A stretch of 64,000 bases of DNA from CAWGXG01 sp963826505 (GTDB taxonomy: Bacteria; Chloroflexota; Anaerolineae; Aggregatilineales; Aggregatilineaceae), in NCBI GenBank assembly GCA_963826505.1, contig CAWGXG010000003.1, positions 1-64,000 of the forward strand, given 5' to 3'. Shown here in pieces: positions 57,748 to 64,000 of the stretch. Below the pieces are notes generated by a model. That model searched no databases. It was not told the origin of the DNA and saw only the letters and a program-made list of their open reading frames with translations. Within the stretch, counting starts at the first letter, position 1. Each line of letters starts with the position of its first letter. Both the position numbers and the translations under genes were made by a program.

Positions 57748-57790
57748 TGGAGATCATTGGGGTAAAGTTAGGCTTTGGGATCAGTCGCTC

Positions 57791-58609
57791 ATGACGAATT
57801 TCTTAGAGAAATTACAGGCGGCCCAAGAGCAGCGCAATTCGTGGTTATGTGTCGGGCTAGATCCGTCGGAATCGTCGATGCCGGACGGAGTCGATCTGAC
57901 GACGTTTAGCCGCGCGATCATTGACTCGACCGCCGATCTGGCCTGCGCGTACAAGCTCAATATGGCGTTCTATTTGACGTTTGGGCGGGAAGGCTTTGGC
58001 GCGCTGTGCGACACGATCGCGCATGTTCCGGACGATATCCCGGTCATCCTGGATGCCAAGTTCGGCGACATCCATTACACGGCAGAACACTACGCGCGCG
58101 TGGCTTACGAGATCATGGACGCGGACGCCGTCACGGTGTCGCCCTACGTCGGCATGGATGCCGTGACCCCGCTGCTGGCCTATTCCGACCGTACGATCTT
58201 TGTATTGGTGCGTTCCGCCAATATCACCGGCAATGACTTCCAGCTCTGGCCCAGCGACCGCGCGCCGCTCTACCGCTTCGTGACGGCGCAGGTCAACACG
58301 CTGGCCCGCGAACATCCGCAGCAGTTGGGTTTGATGGTGAGCGCTACCCAGCCGCGCGACCTCGCCCAGATTCGAAGCTGGGCCCCGACGCTGCCATTTC
58401 TCATTCCCGGCATCGGCGTGCAGCAAGGCGATCTCACCACCGCGGTGCTGCACGGCGTCAGCCGCACGGGGATCGGCCCTTTGATCGGCGTGGCGCGCGC
58501 TATCATCTACGCCAGCTCTGGCAAAGATTTCGCCGAAGCCGCTCACCTCACTGCGTCCGAATGGGTCGAGCAGATTCGGCAGATCAAAGCGCAGTACGTG
58601 GGCACGTAA
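57791..58609 (+). CDS. pyrF: Orotidine-5'-phosphate decarboxylase (type 2)
   Basis: Makes UMP from OMP in pyrimidine synthesis. A 272-residue TIM barrel with the type-2 marks: LCVGLDPS at the first strand, ACAYKLNMAFY, and the catalytic D-A-K-F-G-D near residues 88-93 (Lys90). Then VTVSPYVGMDAVTPLL, LMVSATQP and FLIPGIGVQQGDL, and the terminal phosphate-binding GVARAIIYAS. Length fits the longer bacterial type (~270). ATG 57791 matches the family start. It is first in a run of four plus-strand housekeeping-like genes and is clean of frameshifts. Confidence 0.95.
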   Translation: MTNFLEKLQAAQEQRNSWLCVGLDPSESSMPDGVDLTTFSRAIIDSTADLACAYKLNMAFYLTFGREGFGALCDTIAHVPDDIPVILDAKFGDIHYTAEHYARVAYEIMDADAVTVSPYVGMDAVTPLLAYSDRTIFVLVRSANITGNDFQLWPSDRAPLYRFVTAQVNTLAREHPQQLGLMVSATQPRDLAQIRSWAPTLPFLIPGIGVQQGDLTTAVLHGVSRTGIGPLIGVARAIIYASSGKDFAEAAHLTASEWVEQIRQIKAQYVGT

Positions 58610-58668
58610 GGCGACGGCTGCGCCTGTGCCCTTCATGCCCAGTGCGACGATCACAGAAACGAGGTCCC

Positions 58669-59502
58669 ATGTCTGCACATGCTTCCGCAGAGCTTCCGAA
58701 CATTATGCTCCGCGCCGCGGATGGCGCGCAGGCTGTTGTGTATTTGCACGGCGCGCACGTTGCGTCGTGGATTACCCCCGACGGGCGCGAGCAGTTGTTT
58801 ATGAGTCAGCGCGCTGTGTATAACAACCGCGAGGCCCTGCGCGGCGGCGTGCCGGTGGTGTTCCCTCAGTTCTCCGGTTTCGGACCGCTGATCAAACATG
58901 GCTTCGCGCGCATTTCCACCTGGAGACACGTCGAGACACATGCCGCCAGCGACGGCACGACGACCGCCCGCTTCGCGCTGCGCGACTCGGCCAGCACGCG
59001 CGAGCTGTGGGATCACGCGTTTCAACTGATGCTGGCGGTGACCGTCGGCGGCTCACGGCTGGACATCGAACTCGAAGTGATGAACAGTGGCGCGCAGCCT
59101 TTTGATTTCACCGCCGCCCTGCACACCTATTTGCGCGTAGAGGCGATCGACGCGGTCATGGTCGAAGGGCTGGAAGGGCGACCTTATCGTGAATTTGGAG
59201 AGGATGGCGTCCAGCCAGACGCGCCGCTGCGCATTCAGGGCGAAGTCGATCGCATTTACTGGACTGTGCCGGGCCCGGTGACCGTGCGCGAGGGCGACCG
59301 TGTGCGGGAGGTGGCCGCGCGTGGTTTCCCGGACGCGGTCGTGTGGAATCCCGGCCCAGAGTTGGCGGCGCGTCTGCCCGACATGGAGCCGGACGGGTAT
59401 AGGCATATGCTGTGTGTGGAAGCCGTCGCCATCGGCCAGCCGGTGGAGTTAGCGCCTGACGCTGTGTGGCAGGGCGCGCAAACTCTCACCGCGACCGGTT
59501 GA
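58669..59502 (+). CDS. D-hexose-6-phosphate mutarotase-like (aldose 1-epimerase family)
   Basis: A 277-residue beta-sandwich enzyme that would interconvert alpha and beta anomers of a hexose phosphate. Motifs are VYLHGAHVASWITPDGREQLFMS, RGGVPVVFPQFSGFGPLIKHGFAR (His near 84, substrate-binding), FTAALHTYLRVE (catalytic-type His), DRIYWTVPG and VVWNPGPELAARLPDM. This is the YeaD-like branch. GAGG precedes ATG 58669; earlier in-frame starts overlap pyrF and were rejected. It follows pyrF by 59 bp. Confidence 0.88.
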   Translation: MSAHASAELPNIMLRAADGAQAVVYLHGAHVASWITPDGREQLFMSQRAVYNNREALRGGVPVVFPQFSGFGPLIKHGFARISTWRHVETHAASDGTTTARFALRDSASTRELWDHAFQLMLAVTVGGSRLDIELEVMNSGAQPFDFTAALHTYLRVEAIDAVMVEGLEGRPYREFGEDGVQPDAPLRIQGEVDRIYWTVPGPVTVREGDRVREVAARGFPDAVVWNPGPELAARLPDMEPDGYRHMLCVEAVAIGQPVELAPDAVWQGAQTLTATG

Positions 59503-59535
59503 GCGCGGATCACTGGCGTAGAGGAGTCAAATGTA

Positions 59536-60519
59536 ATGCCCGAAACGTGGGAACTCTGGGAACGCCCGCAGGCGCGGCAGATGGTCATGCTGGCGGGTTG
59601 GCGGCAGTGGGCTGATGCGGGATCGGTGTCGTCGGGGCTGCCCGATTACCTGATCCAGGCCGCCCACGCCCACCAGATCGGTACGATTCACCCGGAGGGA
59701 TTTTACCTGTTCCAGATTCCTGGCACGCACGATCTGGTGCGCCCGGCGGTGGAATTCGAACAGGGATACCCCGAATCGCTCGAAATCCGGCGCAACGAAA
59801 TTTACTACACCGGCGACGACGAGCGCGGCACGGTGATTGTGTTGGGCGATGAGCCGCATCTCGACATCGAGCGCTACATCGGCGCCGTGCTGGACATCGC
59901 CAAGGCGCTGGGCGTGTCACGCATCGTCGGGTTTGGCGGCGTCTACGGCGAGCTGCCCTACAACAAAGAGCGCACGATCTCGTGCAATTACAGCTTGCCG
60001 CGCCTGAAAGACGAGCTTGAGCGGTTGGCCGTCACGTTCTCCGACTACCACGGCGGGGCGAGCATCGGCTCGTACATCTGCCGCCGCGCAGGTGACCGGG
60101 ACATAGAATACGTTGGGCTGTACGCGTTTGTGCCCGCTTATAGTTTCTCCGCGAGTGCTTCGCTCGGCAACGGGATTCGCATCGAGAACGATTTTATGGC
60201 GTGGCTAGGCGTCATGCGGCGCGTCAATTTCATGTGCGGCACGCGCTTCGATCTGGCTGACCTGGAACGTCGCAGCCGCCAGGTGATCCACGTCATGAAC
60301 GCGCGCATCGCCGAAGTGGACAAGACCGATCCGGACCTGGGCGTGCGCGAGTACATGGCGCGCCTGACAGCGGAATTCACCGAAGTGCTGTTCAACCCGC
60401 TGGCCGACGTGTGGGAGGAGGAGCTACGCCGCCTGCTGCCCGACGATGACGGCGATGAGGATGATGCGCTCGACGACGATACCCCCGACGATTCCGATGA
60501 CGACGCGCCCTTGGTGTAG
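59536..60519 (+). CDS. PAC2 family protein
   Basis: A 327-residue protein of the PAC2 (proteasome-assembly-chaperone-like) family, common in Actinobacteria and Chloroflexota. The family core is GWRQWADAGSVSSGLPDYLI, IGVVLGDEPH-like VIVLGDEPHLDIERYI, and VGFGGVYGELPYNKERTI. The middle segment ends in PAYSFSASASLGNGIRIENDFMAW. The C-terminal ~30 residues are almost all Asp/Glu (DDDGDEDDALDDDTPDD), a disordered acidic tail. Function in bacteria is not established. It starts 33 bp after the mutarotase-like gene. Confidence 0.88.
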   Translation: MPETWELWERPQARQMVMLAGWRQWADAGSVSSGLPDYLIQAAHAHQIGTIHPEGFYLFQIPGTHDLVRPAVEFEQGYPESLEIRRNEIYYTGDDERGTVIVLGDEPHLDIERYIGAVLDIAKALGVSRIVGFGGVYGELPYNKERTISCNYSLPRLKDELERLAVTFSDYHGGASIGSYICRRAGDRDIEYVGLYAFVPAYSFSASASLGNGIRIENDFMAWLGVMRRVNFMCGTRFDLADLERRSRQVIHVMNARIAEVDKTDPDLGVREYMARLTAEFTEVLFNPLADVWEEELRRLLPDDDGDEDDALDDDTPDDSDDDAPLV

Positions 60520-60702
60520 CGAACAGCAGTCAGCAATACAGCGAACAGTTAAGCGGGCCTCACGCCCTGGGTTTCAGGAGTGAGGTCCGATTACATTATC
60601 CATTCATCTCAGGCCGTGTTTCGCGCAGACTTCGCACTCCCGCTCGAAAACGGTATACTGGGCGCATCACCTACCGCACACTACACGGGAGGCAGTCCCC
60701 CC

Positions 60703-62913
60703 ATGACGCCCGATATCCATCCCGACGCGATCCGCAACCTTCTCAACGGCGATCACGGTGACCCATTCTCCCTGCTCGGCCCGCAGCCTGCCGGGGAGGG
60801 GCGTGTGTCGATCCGTGCCTTTCGCCCGACCGCGCGCGCCCTGGACCTGATCGACGTGGCGACCGGCACGCACACGCCTATGAATCGTCTGGATGAAGGT
60901 GGATTATTCGAGATCACGCGGGAGTCCGCGTGGCCGGTGGGGCCGTACCAGTTCGCGGAGACAACCTACGACGGGCGCACTCTGACCGTCGAGGACCCCT
61001 ACCGCTTTGGGCCCCTGCTGAGCGATTTCGACCGCTATTTGCTGACGGAAGGCCGTCACTGGCAGGCGTATGAACGGCTGGGCGCCCATCCGCGCACGGT
61101 GGACGGAGTCGACGGTGTGCAGTTTGCCGTGTGGGCACCCAATGCCTATCGCGTCAGCGTGTCGGGTAACTTCAACGGCTGGGATCCGCGCGTCCACGCG
61201 ATGCGCTTTCACGGCGACGCTGGCATCTGGGAGCTGTTCATCCCGGGCTTGAGCGCGGGTGAGCTGTATAAGTTCGAGCTGCGCTCGCAGCAAGGCGGCG
61301 CCCACATCCAGAAGACCGATCCCTACGGCTTTTTCAGCGAGATGCGCCCGCGCACGGCTTCCGTTGTGGTCGATCTGGATGCCTACACCTGGGAAGATGA
61401 CGCCTGGATCGCCGCGCGTGCTGAGCGTAACATCCTCAACGCGCCCATGTCGACCTACGAGGTGCATTTAGGATCGTGGCGGCGCAAGTCCGGCGGGCTG
61501 GAATGGTTGAATTACCGTGAGATCGCGGAGCAGTTGGTCCCCTACGTGGAGCGGATGGGCTACACGCATATCGAGTTGATGCCCATCGCCGAGCACCCGT
61601 TGGATATGTCGTGGGGCTACCAGGTGACCGGTTACTACGCGGCCACCAGCCGCTACGGCACGCCCACCGACCTGATGTACCTGATCGACAAGTGCCACCA
61701 ACACAACATCGGCGTGATTCTGGATTGGGTCCCGGCGCATTTCCCGCGCGACGGGCACGCGCTGGGCCTGTTCGACGGCACGCATCTCTACGAGCACGCC
61801 GATCCGCGCCAGGGCGAACATCCGCATTGGGGCACCTACATTTTCAACTATGGGCGCAACGAGGTCCGCAATTTTCTGATCGCCAACGCGCTGTTTTGGC
61901 TCAAGGAATACCACTTCGACGGGCTGCGTGTGGACGCGGTGTCCTCGATGATTTATCTCGACTTCGGACGCGAGGCGGGCGAGTGGGTTGCCAACGAGTA
62001 CGGCGGTAAGGAAAATCTCGCGGCGATTAAGTTCTTGCAAGAAGCCAACGCCGTGATCCACGCCAAATGCCCCGGCTGCGTGACCATCGCTGAGGAATCG
62101 ACCTCATGGCCGATGGTGTCGCGCCCGACGTATTTGGGCGGGCTGGGCTTCACGCTCAAGTGGAACATGGGCTGGATGCATGACACGCTCGAATACATCA
62201 GCACTGATCCCGTGTATCGCCGCTGGAATCACACCAAGCTCAATTTCTCGCTGATGTACGCCTTCAGCGAGAATTTCGTGCTCTCGCTCTCGCATGACGA
62301 AGTCGTGCATCTCAAGGGCGCGCTGATCGCCAAAATTCCCGGCGACTGGTGGCAGAAATTCGCCACGATGCGCCTGCTGTTCGGCTACCAGGTCACGCAC
62401 CCCGGCAAAAAGCTGATCTTCATGGGGCAGGAGTTCGGCCAATGGCGCGAGTGGAGCGAAACGCGCAGCCTGGATTGGAATCTGGTGGAGGACTTCGCGA
62501 CGCACCAGGGGTTGCAGCAGTGGGCCGCCGATCTCAATCATTTCTACGGTGCGGAGCCCGCGCTGTACCAGCAGGATTTCACTCCGGCGGGCTTCGAGTG
62601 GATCGAGCCGAACGACGCCGAACAAAGCGTATACAGCTACATTCGCTACGCCGAGGATCGCTCGGATTTCGTGGTCGTGGTGTGCAATTTCACCCCGGTG
62701 CCGCGCGTCGATTACCGCATTGGGGTGCCGCAACCGGGCTTCTACAAGGAAGTCCTCAACAGCGACGCGGCGCGCTACGGCGGGACGAATGTCGGCAATC
62801 TGGGCGGCAGGCACGCCGATCCGCTGCCCTGGCACCGCTTCGGCTACAGTCTGAATCTGACGCTCCCGCCGCTGGGTATGGTGGTATTTAAGGTCGCAGC
62901 GTTCAGCGAGTAG
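60703..62913 (+). CDS. glgB: 1,4-alpha-glucan branching enzyme
   Basis: A 736-residue GH13 enzyme that makes alpha-1,6 branches in glycogen. The N-terminal carbohydrate-binding sandwiches have FAVWAPNAYRVSVSGNFNGWDP. The barrel motifs are DWVPAHFPRD, GLRVDAVSSM with nucleophile Asp411, TIAEEST with the acid/base Glu464, and LSHDEVVHLKGAL. The C-terminal beta-domain ends LPPLGMVVFKV. ATG 60703 has GGGAGG ten bases upstream; the frame to 60580 is an upstream extension without a ribosome-binding site. No other glycogen gene is in the window. Intact and normal in length. Confidence 0.96.
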   Translation: MTPDIHPDAIRNLLNGDHGDPFSLLGPQPAGEGRVSIRAFRPTARALDLIDVATGTHTPMNRLDEGGLFEITRESAWPVGPYQFAETTYDGRTLTVEDPYRFGPLLSDFDRYLLTEGRHWQAYERLGAHPRTVDGVDGVQFAVWAPNAYRVSVSGNFNGWDPRVHAMRFHGDAGIWELFIPGLSAGELYKFELRSQQGGAHIQKTDPYGFFSEMRPRTASVVVDLDAYTWEDDAWIAARAERNILNAPMSTYEVHLGSWRRKSGGLEWLNYREIAEQLVPYVERMGYTHIELMPIAEHPLDMSWGYQVTGYYAATSRYGTPTDLMYLIDKCHQHNIGVILDWVPAHFPRDGHALGLFDGTHLYEHADPRQGEHPHWGTYIFNYGRNEVRNFLIANALFWLKEYHFDGLRVDAVSSMIYLDFGREAGEWVANEYGGKENLAAIKFLQEANAVIHAKCPGCVTIAEESTSWPMVSRPTYLGGLGFTLKWNMGWMHDTLEYISTDPVYRRWNHTKLNFSLMYAFSENFVLSLSHDEVVHLKGALIAKIPGDWWQKFATMRLLFGYQVTHPGKKLIFMGQEFGQWREWSETRSLDWNLVEDFATHQGLQQWAADLNHFYGAEPALYQQDFTPAGFEWIEPNDAEQSVYSYIRYAEDRSDFVVVVCNFTPVPRVDYRIGVPQPGFYKEVLNSDAARYGGTNVGNLGGRHADPLPWHRFGYSLNLTLPPLGMVVFKVAAFSE

Positions 62914-62943
62914 CGGTCAGCAGACGGCGAACCGGCCGAGACC

Positions 62944-62991
62944 GGCTCCTCCCTTCCTCCGCCACGCGGGGGAAGGCCCGGGGATAGGAGC
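62944..62991. terminator. Hairpin between convergent genes
   Basis: GCTCCT (62945) pairs with AGGAGC (62986) and CCTTCC (62952) with GGAAGG (62971), leaving a GC-rich loop. It lies between the converging glgB and penicillin-binding-protein genes and could end both transcripts. No T-run follows; it could also be a dispersed hairpin repeat, but no second copy is in the window. Confidence 0.45.
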
Positions 62992-63008
62992 TAAAGGCGC
63001 GCCCCGTG

Positions 63009-64000
63009 TTATCCCACCGAAAACTGTACCTGATAGGGCGCTTGCACGAAGTTCCCATCGCTGCGGACGACCACCAACTGCAAGGTGTACGTCCCCGGCG
63101 TCAGCACGCCCGGCATGATCGACTCCAGCACGTCGTTGCTCACTCCGCTGCGATTCTTCCAGTTGTTCACATCGCCCAGGGTGACGAAGTTGGGCCAGGG
63201 GCCGCCCTCGATCTCCACTTTGAAGAACGCCGCCTGATCCTGCGAAAATACGGCGCTGCCCTGGATGTCCAACCCCGACCCGGCAGGGATCACCAGGCCC
63301 GGCGTGGGATAGCTGATATAGGCCTGGACCACCTGCCCGCCGCCGCCTGCCTGAGCGGGTGCGGATTGCAGCATCTGCTCGTTGCAGGCGTACTGCGGCA
63401 GGATCGCCACGCCGTTGGACTGCGCCCACAGCCGTGCGCGGTAGGCGTCGTCAGGATCCAGCGGCGGCGCGATGAATAACTGCTCCTGCACCCCGGGCAC
63501 CTGTCCCACGACTTCGATCGGCACCTGGCAATAACGCGGCGGGATGGTCTGCCCGTACGGATCCGCCGCGGCGATGGCGTTCGCCAGATTGGGATCGATC
63601 GGGAAGACATACACGCGGTACAGCCCTGGCTCCACTTCGACCAACTGCGGTCCATTAGAGGACTGCTGTGGCGCGGCGGTGGGCGCGGGCGCAACCAGAT
63701 TGCCGTTGATGTCGGGGATCGCGGCCGGGCCGTCCAGGAACCACTCGGTATAGCCGGGCGAGCAGCCGGTCGCAGGGTCTTGCAAGGCCGTGCGCGATAT
63801 ATTGCAGATTTGGCGCTGGTATACGCCACCCGGCGGTTGGAGGTGCTCGTCATCTGGCAGACGCGATCCCAGCACATTCAGCAGCGCAGGATTCTGGTAG
63901 ATGCCAGTCATGACGTTGTTCCAGATCGGCGCGGCCCCATCCAGCCCGGAGACGTTGTACATCGCCGCGTTGTCGGTGTTACCCGCCCACACGCCGATCG
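63009..64000 (-). CDS. Class A penicillin-binding protein, C-terminal part (partial)
   Basis: The frame is open to the window end (IGVWAGNTDNAAM), so the start lies beyond 64000. IGVWAGNTDNAAMYNVSGLDGAAPIWNNVM is the typical end of a PBP1-type transpeptidase domain. The catalytic Ser and glycosyltransferase domain must be upstream. The remaining ~300 residues form an extracytoplasmic tail: a Pro/Ala/Gln linker, a segment with four Cys and a terminal beta-sandwich (ISYPTPGLVIPAGSGLDIQG ... GTYTLQLVVVRSDGNFV), similar to Ig-like or penicillin-binding C-terminal domains. The protein would build peptidoglycan. TGA at the left end is certain; it converges on glgB. Confidence 0.85.
   Translation of the reverse strand, partial: IGVWAGNTDNAAMYNVSGLDGAAPIWNNVMTGIYQNPALLNVLGSRLPDDEHLQPPGGVYQRQICNISRTALQDPATGCSPGYTEWFLDGPAAIPDINGNLVAPAPTAAPQQSSNGPQLVEVEPGLYRVYVFPIDPNLANAIAAADPYGQTIPPRYCQVPIEVVGQVPGVQEQLFIAPPLDPDDAYRARLWAQSNGVAILPQYACNEQMLQSAPAQAGGGGQVVQAYISYPTPGLVIPAGSGLDIQGSAVFSQDQAAFFKVEIEGGPWPNFVTLGDVNNWKNRSGVSNDVLESIMPGVLTPGTYTLQLVVVRSDGNFVQAPYQVQFSVG

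Overview
The window looks like chromosomal DNA of a moderately GC-rich, free-living bacterium, most likely a Chloroflexota (Anaerolineae-like) genome or metagenome-assembled genome. The evidence is the type of gene present, not a marker gene: a three-gene bacterial XPB helicase operon, BTAD/AAA/TPR giant regulators, a REC-first multi-PAS sensor kinase, PAC2 and hexose-6-phosphate-mutarotase-like genes, UPF0158, pRiA4b and DUF5615/DUF433 accessory genes, and ABC sugar permeases without their own ATPase. No rRNA, tRNA or CRISPR array was seen.

Layout. 0-3 kb: a frameshifted primase-helicase gene of plasmid or phage type, followed by an iteron-like array with a 9-bp period. 3-9.4 kb: a small membrane protein, a histidine kinase and LuxR-type response regulator pair, a DUF4153-like membrane protein, a VanZ-like protein and an anchored hypothetical protein, most of them interrupted by indels. 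9.4-12.4 kb: small accessory genes (UPF0158, pRiA4b ORF-3-like, DUF433/DUF5615 toxin-antitoxin pair) among remnants of a recombinase-like HTH repeat and an AraC gene. 12.4-24.9 kb: a minus-strand surface-polysaccharide locus. It holds pseudaminic acid genes pseB-C-F-G, a formyltransferase where pseH is expected, pseI, a WecG/TagA transferase, a Wzx-like flippase, a capsule-type transferase and an O-antigen ligase with TPRs. Nearly every gene in it carries frameshifts. 25-26 kb: transposase and recombinase remnants. 26.2-31.1 kb: an intact XPB operon of three genes that overlap by 4 bp. 31.2-33 kb: a composite of duplicated, truncated pieces (collapsed toxin, antitoxin, second primase-helicase copy, IS3 tail). 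33.2-46.9 kb: a coherent sugar-acid catabolism regulon (P450, enolase-superfamily dehydratase, RraA-like, two D-2-hydroxyacid dehydrogenases, ABC importer, three URO-D-like proteins, HpcH/HpaI aldolase) with a GntR/FCD regulator. 47-49.4 kb: a graveyard of IS481, recombinase, WD40, SUKH and histidine-kinase fragments. 49.4-64 kb: BTAD regulator, hybrid sensor kinase, LctP-type permease, pyrF, mutarotase-like protein, PAC2 protein, glgB and the C-terminal part of a class A penicillin-binding protein.

How the genes work together. The best-supported circuit is the 33-47 kb regulon. The palindrome TGGTATACCA occurs at three promoters (34457, 45167, 46124) that together drive all of its transcription units, next to the gene for a GntR/FCD repressor; UxuR/ExuR-type regulators are known to bind this kind of operator. 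The polysaccharide locus encodes an almost complete CMP-pseudaminic acid route plus export and assembly, probably for an N-formylated variant.

Main caution. Single-base indels and a few in-frame stops are dense at 0-9 kb and 14-22.6 kb but almost absent at 26.2-37 kb and 57.8-64 kb. They may be assembly errors (at least one lies in a homopolymer) or real decay; raw reads would decide.
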